64,000 bases of DNA from Isoetes taiwanensis. Lineage: Eukaryota > Streptophyta > Lycopodiopsida > Isoetales > Isoetaceae. Under the pieces are notes generated by a model. The model was not told where the DNA came from. It made no database searches and was given only the letters and a program-made list of their open reading frames with translations. Below are positions 1 to 10,455 of the stretch, piece by piece. The first letter of the stretch is position 1; each line of letters opens with the position of its first letter. Made by a program: the position numbers and the translations under genes. The stretch is from contig JAJEKV010000028.1 of the NCBI GenBank assembly GCA_021234155.1, positions 9,748,134 to 9,812,133 on the forward strand. Direction: 5' to 3'.

Positions 1-189
1 TGTAGTATGCATAGATTAGGCGCATCAAGCTGCACCTGTTATAAAAGAGAAACTTTCTACTTACAATAAGCTTCTTTCTGATTCTTCCATGTGATAGTTT
101 ATTTTCTCTTTGAGCTTGAGATCTGCATATATGTTGCATGGTTTTGGACTGTTTTATGCTAGAAAGGGTTCTGTTCTCCCTGCCTGCAG

Positions 190-275
190 TTCCAAAGTTT
201 CAAATGAATGATGGGCAAACTGCCACTTGAGACAGCTTCCAAAGTTTCAAATGAATGATGGGCAAACTGCCACTT
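190..275. repeat. Short tandem duplication, 47 bp period
   Basis: A 39 bp block starting TTCCAAAGTTTCAAATGAAT at 190 recurs without change at 237. The spacer between the copies is 8 bp. No coding role is visible. Confidence 0.85.
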
Positions 276-574
276 TTTTGGCATCTCTGGTTTATTGTCA
301 ACTCTTTAGCATCTTGGCCTTTCTTCATAAGCCTGGTAATAAGTCTGATAGTCTTCAAGTTGTAACAAAACTTATCCAAACATGATAGTGGTGGTGATGC
401 ATTGTGTGAATAAAACTTGCTTAGAGACATAAATCAGTGAAATACCTTGTTGGATCCTTTATTCTGTTGAATTTCCTGATAGCTATTCCATTTTTGTACA
501 GGTCCAAGTGGTCCTCAAACGATATGATGTACTTTTTATTGTTGATGAGGCAAGAAATTCTGCAACTAATTCAG

Positions 575-1113
575 GTTATGTACAAATTTAGGGAGGAACA
601 TGGATATCAATGTGCAAGCTACACAGTCGTTTGATGCAAACACTGCAGGTTTCTACGAGCAGACGGTTGCAGCCGACATATTTGCCTCAGCAGGCATTAC
701 AGCACAAGTTGGCCGCTTCCAAAGGTTCCTGTTAGACCATACAAAAGTTGTTGCTCGTATTGACTTGGGAAGAGCATCTGCCCTTACATCTGCATTGAGT
801 TCAAGCTTTTCATTATCAAACCATACACATGACAGTGCAACAGTAGCTACGAGCCTTAAGCAGCAGGTGTGACTATTAAGGCCATAGGTATGGTTATTTT
901 TTGAGTGATTGGGGTGCTGATTGTATTTGTCTCAGGTGATTGGGCCGTTTTGTGCTCGGCTTGATTCAAGATTTGCATTGGATGCCTCACTTTGGAGAAC
1001 GTGGTCAAATTTGCAAGAAATAACATATGGATTTGACTGCTCGTTAGATAGTAGCCTGGTATTCACCAACAAGAGGAGAAGGTATGGCAGAGATTCGGCT
1101 TTTAGAGCGGTGA
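575..1113 (+). pseudogene. TGD4: TGD4-like C-terminal exons with a frameshift
   Basis: TGD4 is a lipid-transfer protein of plants that helps move phosphatidic acid from the ER to the chloroplast outer envelope. Two exons match the C-terminal part of the family. The first (about 575-866) encodes DIFASAGITAQVGRFQRF, then an ARIDLGRASAL segment, ending SLKQQ at a CAG/GTGTGA donor. A 69 bp intron (867-935) follows, and the second exon (936-1113) opens VIGPFCARLDSRFALD. The family's final block (IVAWYSP, then a GEGMAEIRLLER-type ending before TGA at 1111-1113) lies in another frame from about 1051. About 8 nt are missing relative to the family's spacing, so this copy is probably broken or has a sequence error. 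Upstream exons were not identified; 437-574 has splice-like AGs but no clear match. The assignment rests on remembered family sequence rather than a search. Confidence 0.62.
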
Positions 1114-1374
1114 TTGTTATTATTCATTGTTTTTCTTGGCAGCCACATGGTTGGCTCATTATTTTGTTGAATTTTACATTTATGATTCAAAACATATGAT
1201 GTAAAAGACAAAGGTTAGAGTGGACAAAGAATGATACATTTTGTGGGAACCTGCCTCTGGCTTATTTCATCATTGTACTTGTACTTGTGGAAATCATAAT
1301 GACAATTTGAACAGGCTTTTGGAGGGAAACTGCGCCCATGCACCTACATATGTCTAGGGGGAGTCACAAGGTCT
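1114..1374. other. Non-coding stretch after the TGD4-like exons
   Basis: This stretch probably holds the 3' untranslated region of the TGD4-like locus. No ORF, hairpin or repeat stands out. Confidence 0.4.
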
Positions 1375-1690
1375 TGGTGCAATGGTTAAGCTTGTTTTTT
1401 TTGGGGCAAGCAAAGGAGCTGGTCACTCTAAACGAGGTGCCGTCACATAAAGGATTGCCCTTAAATGTTTGTGAAAAAGATAGGTAAAAGTGAAAGGATA
1501 AAAAGAAAAAAATTCATTAGAACTAGTAAGGGGTGCAACGGTTAAGCTTGTTTTTTTTGGGTCAAGCAAAGGAGCTGGTCACTCCAAACGAGGTGGTGTC
1601 ACATAAAGGATTGCCCTTAAATGTTTGTGAAACAGGTAGGTAAAAGTGAAAGGATTAAAAAAAAAAAATCCATTAGAACTAAGAGGGACC
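1375..1690. repeat. Tandem duplication, about 157 bp period
   Basis: Two copies start near 1375 and 1532. Each has GGTTAAGCTTG followed by a T-run, GCAAAGGAGCTGGTCACTC, a TCACATAAAGGATTGCCC block and an A-rich end. The opening resembles the A-box of tRNA-derived SINEs (GGTGCAATGGTTAAGC), but there is no convincing B-box, so SINE origin is only a possibility. Confidence 0.75.
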
Positions 1691-2219
1691 ATTGAACCAT
1701 TGAACCCTAAACCTTGAGTTAAACTATTGCCTTGAATTTTAAGCATGTTTGGGTCAAGCATAGAATACTTAGAAGTTAATTGGGAGTAGATAATACAAAA
1801 ACATTGATCTTATGGAACATATGCCTATAGTTCTTAGCCTTCATGTCAAGGAGCTCTACAGTCCTCTAGTCCTATGCAACCACTCTACAGGCACAAAAGA
1901 AATCCCAGATGTGCAATTTGGCTGAACTCAAGTTCAACTAATATGAATTTAGCATTGGTATGCAACCAACCTTGTGGAGCTTGCAAAATTTGGAGGTTGA
2001 ATGTAAATGTAAGGTAGAGGGTAGGCTACATTAGTGATATACTTGACGTAAAAATACGTTTAAGGGTAGGGTCAATGGGGATTGGACTAGGCGTAAAAAT
2101 ATGGAATCAGGTATTATTTTTCACCAACACCAGACTGTATACATAGGGGTTTCTATGGGGGGCGAGCCGTATACGGAGGGGTTTCTCCCGACCCCTGGAA
2201 CGCACATGCCATATCCCCT
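1691..2219. other. No gene seen
   Basis: The sequence is AT-rich up to about 2090 and then GC-rich where the integrase fragment starts. The short ORF at 2101-2451 on the plus strand overlaps the integrase reading frame and is taken as its shadow. Confidence 0.4.
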
Positions 2220-2949
2220 TTACATAGAGGTGAACCCCCCGGGGTCCTCCCTCATGAGGTGCCCGATATTGTTCGACAGGCCCATGACGGGCTTGGTGGT
2301 GGTCATTTTAGTGGTGACGCCACGGCACGCAAAATTCTTTTGGCAGGCTATTTCTGGCCCACGCTCTTCAAAGATGCCCACGCTTATGCTCGCACATGTG
2401 ACGTCTGTCAGCGTGTGGGAAAGCCCACGGCCCGTGACGCTCTTCCATTGACGCCGGTCGCCACGCCACTTCCCTTCAGCAAATGGGGAATGGACTTTGT
2501 GGGGCCCATGGACCCACCGGCGCGGCACACCCGTGCCCGCTACATTCTGGTCATCACTGATTATGCTACAAAATGGGCGGAAGCTTGTGCACTTCCAGAC
2601 AACACTGCTGCTAGTACAGCCAAGGTTCTCTACACGCACATCATCACGTGTTTTGGTTGTCCCACGGAACTTGTGAGTGATCGTGGAGTGCATTTTGTCA
2701 ATCATACCATCAAGGAGCTGACGGACTATCTTCACATACAACACAGAAAGAGTACACCTTACTATCCTCAAGTGTCCTTATCAAATTATTCAAGTTGTTC
2801 AACCCAGTGTTTTCAAGCTGGCCGAGTTAGATGGCACTCCATTACCTACTCTGGTTAATGGCTTTCGCCTAAAACCATTTCATACAGAAGCTTCAGACAG
2901 TTCTACACAAGATGCACCACAAAGTTCTGACTCCACAGATAGTGACTAA
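2217..2949 (+). pseudogene. Ty3/gypsy integrase fragment with internal deletion
   Basis: The frame reads from an HEVPDIVRQAHDGLGGGHF segment through a zinc-binding HHCC region ending CDVCQRVGK. It continues into the integrase core: the first catalytic Asp lies in WGMDFVGPM and the second in VSDRGVHF. After STPYYPQ (about 2771) the homology stops. The third catalytic residue (Glu) and the rest of the core are missing. In the +1 frame at 2776 the C-terminal tail resumes with PYQIIQVVQPSVFKL and runs to TAA at 2947-2949. A deletion with a frameshift is therefore clear. No reverse transcriptase or LTR could be joined to it. The reading frame entering 2259 continues upstream without a stop for at least 14 codons, so the GTG at 2259 is not a real start. 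Confidence 0.85.
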
Positions 2950-3043
2950 AGCGGCATATTTATATTTATAATAGAGGCAAATTACAAAATGTGGGCATTG
3001 CCCATATATATCCGCTAAGGGCAAGCGCCCTATTTACAAAATC
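2950..3043. other. AT-rich spacer between integrase remnant and small ORF
   Basis: No polypurine tract or LTR start was seen after the integrase stop. An inverted pair (GGGCATTGCCC) occurs near 2993. Confidence 0.3.
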
Positions 3044-3325
3044 CTAAGTTAAAGAAAAACCCTCTACTCCGGGTTGAAAGCAGAGGTGATGCGGAGGATG
3101 TGGTAGTAGTTCTGCTCCGGATCCCAGCGCAGATGCAACACCACCTCCATGGCCGTTGGTCAGATGGTCGGGATGCTCAACCATACCACTGCACCAGCCA
3201 TCCATAGGGATGCCACGATTGTGGCATTTCCAGAGGTCCAGACAGTTCATCTTGCAGGTGATCCATTCCTGGCAATTGGTAGGCATCGTGCAGTTCTCAT
3301 TCAAACCAGCCGCTGCCATACTCAT
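3044..3325 (-). CDS. Small cysteine-patterned ORF, 93 aa, unidentified
   Basis: The ORF opens MSMAAAGLNENC and has six cysteines within residues 12-45, spaced C-x5-C-x5-C-x3-C-x5-C-x10-C. A Gly/His/Pro-rich tail follows. There is no N-terminal signal peptide, so it is not an obvious secreted cysteine-rich peptide unless an upstream exon exists. What makes it worth listing is the upstream: a TATATAAG box about 40 nt before the ATG, an ACGT-core element and an inverted CCAAT box. The ATG is chosen because it is the first downstream of the TATA box; a second ATG follows two codons later. It may still be chance coding in repeat DNA. No family is recognised. Confidence 0.35.
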   Translation of the reverse strand: MSMAAAGLNENCTMPTNCQEWITCKMNCLDLWKCHNRGIPMDGWCSGMVEHPDHLTNGHGGGVASALGSGAELLPHPPHHLCFQPGVEGFSLT

Positions 3326-3363
3326 GGTCGCAAAAGGGTGTCTCAGCTTCGACCACTGCTCGT

Positions 3364-3407
3364 CTTATATAGCCCAACTGCTTGGAGCTCTGCTGACGTG
3401 GACCAAT
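3364..3407 (-). promoter_or_regulatory. Promoter-like cluster upstream of the small ORF
   Basis: On the minus strand CTATATAAG lies at 3372-3364. CCACGTCA, an ACGT-core element, lies at 3401-3394, and ATTGG (an inverted CCAAT box) at 3407-3403. Order and spacing fit a plant core promoter, but there is no evidence of transcription here. Confidence 0.4.
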
Positions 3408-3545
3408 CACAAAATTGCTAACGTGGTTGCAATGCAAGGCCATTTCTAACTTGGGAATCTTTTCTGCCGCCGCATATCTAGCCAAGGTTCTGTCTGACAC
3501 ATTCTTCTTTATGATATCTCACTTCGAGTTACCTGCATTAAATGA
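3408..3545. other. No gene seen
   Basis: This is spacer between the promoter-like cluster and the first repeat end module. Short ORFs here look random. Confidence 0.3.
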
Positions 3546-3590
3546 CATTCCTAGGATGGGTCCTATGACAACATATATATCGGCCGAAAG
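3546..3590 (+). repeat. End module A, first copy
   Basis: This block of about 43 bp starts CATTCCTAGGATGGGTCC and ends ATATATATCGGCCGA. It recurs nearly unchanged at 5175-5218. Its first 15 bases resemble the reverse complement of part of end module B, so the two could be inverted ends of a mobile element. Confidence 0.7.
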
Positions 3591-3787
3591 TGAAGTGGTG
3601 TTCTCATTGAGCTTTGTAAATATCGTTGAGTACAAATTGATTTCCCAACGGGGTATAATTTTTGAAAAATACTTGAAATCTGCATGCTCTGAAACTAGAC
3701 AATCATCGAGAGCATGACGAAACTAGGAATACAAGATAAAAGATGATATATCCACTGCATTGTCCATATAAAATGCGAGAAATGTGA

Positions 3788-3862
3788 TGATTGCTTCTCA
3801 TCGGGATGAAAAACCCCGCCCTTTCGGGTTTTCGAGGAAAAGCCTAATGGGAAACAATCGCC
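3788..3862 (-). repeat. Possible relic of the LINE 3' hairpin region
   Basis: The sequence GATGAAAAACCCCGCCC, then TTTCGGGTTTTCGAGG, resembles the conserved hairpin block near the 3' end of the (ATTCT)n-tailed LINEs further right (for example 63226-63265). No tail repeat is attached, so it is at best an old fragment. Confidence 0.3.
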
Positions 3863-4312
3863 AACGCTCTTAAAGAATGCTGCTAGCATGTGTCCGCCAA
3901 GATGATGATGCTAACAACTGGAAGAACTGCAAGAAAATGACCTGCAATGGAATCTGAAAAAGGAGAATGATCCGTTAGAAAGTTAAAAGCTTCAGGCATA
4001 AGTATGTGCCAAAGTGCAAAAAATGAAGAATATAATAGCACTCGGAGGCTCCACTGCCATGCCGAGGCCCTTATGACAAACGGCCACCAACGTTCCAGAA
4101 GACTGCTACTAGCATACATTTGCCGAGAAAAGAGTTGAAATACAACGTGATGGCGCTGACAACTGAGCATGCTGCAAGAAAGAACCTGCAATGGAAAGAA
4201 TGCAAAGGAGAATGACCCATTAGAAAGTTAGTAGCTTCAAGCCTGGACACGTGCCAAAGCGCAAATATCAAAAATATATAATAGCACTCGGAGGCTCCAG
4301 GGCCACGCCGAG
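3852..4312. repeat. Imperfect tandem duplication, about 226-246 bp period
   Basis: The blocks at about 3852-4067 and 4088-4312 share, in order, a CCAACG start, CTGCTAGCAT, GACCTGCAATGG, CGTTAGAAAGTT, a GTGCCAAAG element and a terminal CTCGGAGGCTCC...CCGAG hairpin. Confidence 0.7.
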
Positions 4313-4890
4313 GAAGAAACAACAGCCGACCAATCGGGAACCGTCCGCGGAAAAAAAAAAAACCATCGCGGGAAAAAACCATCCGATTAGTGCTGCCTCG
4401 GAGGCTACAGTGCCACGCCGAGAGGAAATGAATAACAAAGATTGTCTCGGAGGCTACGACACCACGCCGAGAAAAAGAAACTATGCAGACAAAGCTGACG
4501 ACACTAGAGCCACAACATAGACAGATCCACACATCTGTGAAAATGAATAATAAATATTGTCCGAGAGAAAATGAACAAAAAATTAAGTCACAAAGGCTAT
4601 AGACATGCCGAGAAAGAATGAAAAGATAAGAAGTCACGGAGGCTACAGAGCCACACCGAGAAAAAATGGAAAGAAAAATATATGTATCCTCAAAGAAGAA
4701 AGAAAGCACGGAGGATATCGAGGGCTGCAAGATGACCTGAAAAGTACAGAAGATTTGACAGACTCCGAGAAGAACGAGATAATGAGTAGGCCTCAGAGGC
4801 TAAAGTGCCACATCCAGAAACTGATGAATAAGGACATATGCACTATCAAAAACATCGAAAGGAAACCATGGAAGATCTAGAGGCTGCAAA
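4041..4890. repeat. Array of CTCGG...CCGAG hairpin motifs
   Basis: A motif of about 26 bp (CTCGGAGGCT, a short middle, then GCCACGCCGAG) recurs at 4041, 4287, 4397 and 4446. Decayed versions lie near 4588, 4635, 4707, 4791 and 4866. The outer five bases are inverted repeats, so each unit can form a small stem-loop. Spacing is irregular (50-250 bp). Arrays of short motifs near the ends of DNA transposons are often transposase-binding sites, but that role is only a guess here. Confidence 0.65.
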
Positions 4891-5028
4891 GGGACCCGAA
4901 AATATAGAAACATAGACAAAGATGGTCAACGGACAAAAAGAAAATGGAATGGAAAGGGGTAATGAGAAAACAAAACGCGGATAAAATCAGATGTAGACAA
5001 ACCATCAAGGGAGGGAGGGTGAGAGAAA

Positions 5029-5178
5029 CTGGAGGGATAGAGAAGAAGCAGAAAACTAGCTCAAGAGAACCCGATAACGAAAAAATGAAAAGATGCTGAA
5101 TAAATAGAGAGTCCGAAAAAGGGATGTCCCCATCCAAGGAATGTCGGTTCTATTGCTATCGCAATAGAACCGTGGCAT
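5029..5178 (+). repeat. End module B, first copy, with a perfect hairpin
   Basis: This 150 bp block starts AAACTGGAGGGATAGAGAAG and recurs at 10297-10455 with only a few differences. It contains GGTTCTATTGC-TATC-GCAATAGAACC, a perfect 11 bp stem with a 4 nt loop, flanked by GGAATG and CATTCC, which can extend the pairing. End module A follows directly. Confidence 0.8.
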
Positions 5179-5218
5179 TCCTAGGATGGGTCCTATGACA
5201 ACATATATATCGGCCGAT
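5175..5218 (+). repeat. End module A, second copy
   Basis: It is nearly identical to 3546-3590. Here it abuts end module B, sharing CATTCC. Confidence 0.75.
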
Positions 5219-8200
5219 AGAAGAGGAACAAATCTCAACATGGACAAAGAAAGAAAGGAAAAAATGAAAAACTGCTCGAAAGCAAGGGAGAAATGAGACT
5301 ATAAGGGTCACTGAAATAAAAATGAAACAGAATGCACATATAAGGCTGATAGAAAATATGGTAAAAGAGGAACAGCCACAAAGCCTGAAGGTACAGAGAG
5401 GATGAATTCAGACAAAGGAGAAAAGAAGGAGGACACAATGGGACACTATCGTGGAAGATGGAAGAGAAGCATAAAAATGAAGGAGCAGATGGAAAAGTGC
5501 AGTAAGAGATGAGAACAACAGCAAACAAAGCCATGAACCTGACGACATCAATAGAGTGACGATGGCAAATGGCCAATGCACCAATACATATTACACTAAC
5601 AAAGATACAAAAATCCGAACTATCTTAACTAGCAAAAAAAACAAGGAGCAAGAGACAAAGAAGGAACCGATGCAACTAAAGGAGTAATGTGAAACAAAAC
5701 AACAAGCCAAAGGAAATCAATGAAGGGAGCATGGCATATACAACCGAATGGAGAAATGCCATCAAATGGAGATGCTGAGATAATGAGAAGCGTATAACAA
5801 AATGGAGCGCAACAACCCATAATGGAGCAAGTCGAATCTAATAGAACAGATTGAAAATGTGGAATAAAGAAAGGGAGAAACGAATCCACAAGGATCATTG
5901 AAAACAAAATGAAACAGAATGCACAGAATAAGCTAATAGGACATATGGAGCAAGCGTAACAAATCTAAAAACGAAAATAACAAAGGGTCAAAGCGGAAAA
6001 CATAAAAGCATAAAAACAGGAGTAAAAAGGGGGGCCAAAAGAATACCTAAATGACAAAAGTAAAAATGCCTAAAAACAAAGAAACCTATTGACAAACTTG
6101 AACAACCAGAAATAAAGGCATAAGTACTTTAAAATTTGGAAAACCTACCAGGCTAAACTGAGCAACCAAGGGTTGGAAACGTAACAAAAACATAGGATTA
6201 TCAAATACAAGAAGAGAACTAGGCAGGAAAATGGAAAATTGAAACCTATGGTACCAAAAATCTAAAGAGAGTACATAAAACATGGTAAAGAGTCAAATGA
6301 AGGCAATGGAGTTTGAAAGAGTAGCTTAAGGCAATGGTACAAAGAAGGCAAGATGAAAGTGCAAATGGAGCGAATGAAACGACAAAAAAAGAGTAAACGA
6401 AGCTAATAGGAAACGATGGAATTACTGAGACCAAAGGAACTTCCTCTGACAAAAAGGGGATGGTTTTGATTTAGTAATTCAAAAACAAAATGAAGCACAT
6501 ATAGGTGAAATGATCAAGGACACCCAAAAGCTAAGGAGCAAATAAACCACTCGCACTCTAAAGCATAGAATGTGGAAACCATGGAGCAATGTAGCAAAGA
6601 ACAATGATAACTCAATGGAAAAAGCATCAAAACCTGATAAAAACATGACCCAAAATGGTCCGGGAGCATGCAAAGAAAGCAAACCAGTGTACTACTAAAT
6701 CTCACCGAATAAACAACCACTATATAACTGACCATTAAGAAAATAGACAACCGATAAAAGCCATTAGCAAAGGCTAAGACATTGATCAACACTGCTCCAC
6801 TGATGTTGTGAAATACAGCAGTGGATTGAATAAGCCAAATCAACTTGGTACAACAGGTTTGAACATAACAGATTGAAAGCAGAGAAACAAGTAACAAATG
6901 AGCAATAGAAGACAGAACAAGTTGGCAAAAAGGATGACTAGAATAGATCAGGTGAGGGTTACAAATCAAGAAGAAAGGGCTAAGCAAGGCTAATAGAGTA
7001 AAGACAATTCAAAAGGTTAATTGAATAAAAAACGAAAAGGAACTTGAGCAAATGAATTAAAAAAGAAGCGAATGAAGGATCCACACAGTCAATAAACAAA
7101 CGAAAGAAAACACATATGAAACTAATGAAATGTGGATCAAAAAATAAATAGAAACGCGAACTAAACAAGGAACTAAAATAGCTAGAAGAAGTCAACGAGA
7201 ATACATGGAGCAAATGGCTAAATACAGAATGAACCAAAAATGAGTGAAAGACTAGTCGACAAAGGAAATATGCATAAAACATGATGCCAAACCGGACAGA
7301 CCAATATGCGAAAAATTAGTATTAACCAAACTATATCTATAGGGAGCAAGATCAACAGAAAAAGTTCAAAGATGTCGAAACAAGGGTAATGACGTGAACC
7401 CAGAGGGACCAGCATAACCGGAAAAGCAACCCACATGCCGCAAATTATGGGAGGACGAAAAATAAGAACATGAGCAAGAGTTGCACGAAGGCAAGAATAA
7501 CGGAGCAGCAAAAGGAGGCAAAGGAACGAATGTAACTGCAAATAGGATGACTCAAGCGAAGAATGGAGAACAAGGAACAACATGATAAACAACTAGAAAA
7601 TTTGTAGGAGACCCTATAAATGAAATAGCTCAGTGAGATCCATAACTTGCAAACAATGCCCAGAGAAACTCTAATGCCAGAACACAAGATAGATAATCGA
7701 ACCAACTAAGAAATTTGGAAAAACAATGATGGAGAGAACTATGCAATATATGCCATGAAAATGTGCACATCACCATAATGCCGCCACAAGCAGTCTCCGA
7801 TGAAAAATTGCGATAGAAGAACTACAAACTGCCTCTAAAGGCTACCATGAGTGAAATAAGGACGCTATGCTTAATGCAGAGTCAAGAAGAAAGGGGCACA
7901 AGAGCACCTTGAGCAAAATGACATACAACCTAAACTGAAAAAAGGGGGGATAACTGCAATCATCCCCTAGCACGTGCCCACCAAATGGAAAACATCCAAA
8001 AGACCATAAGTTGGGATAGTCCAGACAAGAATGTAGTCATAAAAATCGGAAAACTAAAAAGACTGATCAATTGAAAGCAGTCCAGCACTGACTAACACGC
8101 TATGTGAAATAAACTAAGTGCAAAGGGCAACAATATGATGAGTTATCACTATTGGCAAGTACGAATCTTATAGAAGAATCTCAAGAAAAACGCAATATCA

Positions 8201-8229
8201 GTCAAAACACAATACTACCTCAGGGACAT

Positions 8230-8291
8230 CTATAAAAGACACATACACAAGTGATGCAAACTATAAAAGACACGTACACAAGTGATGCAAC
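8230..8291. repeat. Two-copy tandem repeat, 31 bp period
   Basis: CTATAAAAGACACATACACA, then AGTGATGCAAA, is repeated once with a single A/G difference. Confidence 0.85.
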
Positions 8292-8529
8292 GAACCACCT
8301 AACCATGGAGTATTATACAACACAGCGTGTTAAACTAATGACACTGAGAAAGATAAAAACGCAAAAAATGCTCGACAAACAAAAGTTGTGAGTCTGGTAC
8401 ACATAGTTGGACATGCAATCTATAAACCAGGTATAAAATATGACAAAAGGGAGGCCAGACCCTAAACCCTTATATGGGCCTTCTAGATGGAGAGTAAAAA
8501 TATTGAGCCCATAGCATAATAAAATCCAA

Positions 8530-8885
8530 TGAAAGATTCGGCGCAACTGAAAGAAATGAGAAAATAAAAACATACCAAGGTTGCGCTCGAGAAAATCCAC
8601 AAAAGAAAAATTGGCGGCCAATATTAGGAGAGCAAAGTATAACCTGTCTTGAGCAATTAAATGAAACGAGAATCCGACAACACATCTTGGTTGCGCCTGA
8701 AAAAATCCACTAGGTTGCGCTTGAAGAAACCACAAGAAATTCGGGGGGCCAACATCAGGAAAAAATGATTACAATATACCTAGTCAGAAACTCACGTGGC
8801 AGATGAATGAAATGAGAAACAAAACCATACCTAGGTTGTGCTCGACAAAATCCACAAGAAGAAAGACGGCGAGCGAACATTAGAA
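8530..8885. repeat. Degenerate repeat around GGTTGCGCT
   Basis: A block with AGGTTGCGCTCGAGAAAATC followed by CACAAGAA and a GGC/GAGC...AACATTAGGA segment occurs near 8578, 8712 and 8832, with a partial copy at 8688. The outer copies lie in a longer unit of about 245 bp that begins with AATGAGAAA and CATACC. Confidence 0.65.
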
Positions 8886-9255
8886 AGACGAAGCATCACA
8901 TATCAAGGTATTTGAATGGAACGCAAATTCAACAACATATGTTGCCAAAAAACTGATGAAGGCATTTTATAAAATGGACAAAACATCTACAGACAACAAA
9001 TAAGGATAGGAAAATGTACTTGTCGTTAATATGAGGACTAAAGCCTAGATCTTTACAAAAGAAATGCCTTAAAATAAAACTTTACTCACATGGGTCTCTC
9101 TAAACAATTTAAAAAGAAGGAGAAAATATCATGTAACAGCCCATATGTGACTAGCAACTTCGCACGCTACAATGAAAGATAAAAACATCTCCAAGACAAT
9201 AGAATTTGAAAAATCTTCCAATCACACATAACGATAAATATGACCCCAAAACATT

Positions 9256-9370
9256 GGACCCGAAAAAATTGTTTCATTCGGAACTTGAACCTCTGACCAC
9301 AGAAGTAATATTGGAACCGAAAAAAAGTGCTTCATTCAGAACTAGAACCTATGACCACAGAAACAAAAAC
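9256..9370. repeat. Two-copy repeat, about 57 bp period
   Basis: The blocks starting GGACCCGAAAAA (9256) and GGAACCGAAAAA (9313) share TTCATTC, GAAC and GACCACAGAA segments. On the minus strand GGTTCAAGTTCC resembles a tRNA-type B-box, so a SINE relic is possible. Confidence 0.5.
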
Positions 9371-9479
9371 CATGTGGCTATCCAACACATCCTGTCAATT
9401 TGTGTTAACAATTTACTAAGTACTATTATTAATATACTTGAAGAAGGCAAAAACGACTTACAGAAGCTGATTTACAGAA

Positions 9480-10296
9480 AGGGAAGGTCTGCGGTGAAGA
9501 CCTTTAGGGTCACGGCAACGAACTGAATCCATGCAAGGATTCGATCTGAGTTATACTGCCATATGCCGTGGCTAGAGTCCAGGTCCTTGCTAACACGATC
9601 TGGAGTCAGATTCGGCTCAAAACTGGCCTTGACAAACGAATCAAAGATGGGTCTCTATAAGCATCGACAACCAGGAAAACGGCACGAGCCCTCATGCTGA
9701 ACATCAAGCATAAAATCAATAAGAACAGAACAGGTTAGGGCTTGCAACCATCGATTTATGCTAAACCACAGATCACATCTGCAAAAGTGGAATAAAAAAG
9801 GTATCAATATTATCCGGCATGCCCTGTGCTCTAGAAAGATTCCTTGCAACCATCGATTCATGCTTTGTGCTCTAGCAAGATCAGGAAGAAAATTGATTGA
9901 AAACTGTCCATGAATATATTGAGTAGTCCACCAGGATCATACAAACCAAAGAACTGGATTCTTGCAAAACCCTCACCGTTAAGAACTCATTCAAAATAGA
10001 AAACCCAGATCTGGACTGCACAAAAACTCTGGTCGAAAAATATTTCTTGAACCACATCCAAGAAGGCTTAGCGGGAACCAGTCGCTGGCAGCAGTGGCCG
10101 AATCCAAGCCGAAAGAAGAGCCCTACTACCGAGCTTCCTGGAAAAGCCAAAGAAAACTCGCAGAGAAAGAAAAAGGATGCTACATCCAATCTCAAAAGCG
10201 TAGAAACGAAAAAGGACATGATCATCAGACCAGAAATTTTAGCAGATTGTGCAACAAAGATCAAACATAGGAATAGTCTTTGAATGGTAGATTATG
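9480..10296. other. No gene seen
   Basis: This is less purine-biased DNA. CTTGCAACCATCGATT occurs twice (about 9745 and 9842) and TGTGCTCTAG twice. The ORF at 10047-10283 is rich in Lys and Ser and matches nothing recognised. Confidence 0.35.
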
Positions 10297-10455
10297 AAAC
10301 TGGAGGGATAGAGAAGAAGCAGAAAACTAGCTCAAGAGAACGCCGATGACGAAAAAATGAAAAGATGCTGAATAAATAGAGAGTCCGGAAAAGGGACGTC
10401 CCCATCCAAGGAATGTCGGTTCTATTGCTATCGCAATAGAACTGTGGCATTCCTT
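10297..10455 (+). repeat. End module B, second copy
   Basis: It matches 5029-5178, including the 11 bp hairpin with one C/T change in an arm. The match ends after GGCATTCC, where the sequence turns into the leader of the long retroelement-like ORF. Confidence 0.8.

Larger units (their letters stand above)
5219..10296. other. Purine-biased, gene-poor DNA
   Basis: Over about 5 kb the plus strand is strongly rich in A and G. The minus strand therefore shows many short ORFs full of Phe, Leu, Ser and Ile, which are composition artefacts. Internal similarity is visible: a block with GAAACAGAATGCACA followed by an AAGCTAATAGG-type stretch occurs near 5310 and 5900. No conserved domain was seen on either strand. 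The bias starts near 3900 and ends sharply at the second end module B. Confidence 0.6.

Noticed and set aside
1021-1199. Continuation of the second TGD4-like exon in its original frame to 1199
   Set aside because: The conserved family ending lies in the other frame and stops at 1113, so the longer frame is probably read-through after the frameshift.
2220-2771. 183-codon minus-strand ORF
   Set aside because: It lies opposite the integrase frame, which has clear catalytic motifs; this one is its shadow.
4877-7705. Many minus-strand ORFs of 60-160 codons rich in Phe, Leu, Ser and Ile
   Set aside because: They follow from the purine bias of the plus strand. They overlap each other in different frames and show no conserved motif.
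8230-9370. A CRISPR-like array
   Set aside because: There are only two or three degenerate copies with no constant spacer length, in a plant nuclear context.
9531-9650. tRNA gene suggested by GGATTCGATC
   Set aside because: No cloverleaf could be built around it by eye.
3546-10455. Helitron assignment because of the 3' hairpin and a CTAG
   Set aside because: No TC start, CTRR end and A/T insertion site could be lined up at both copies.
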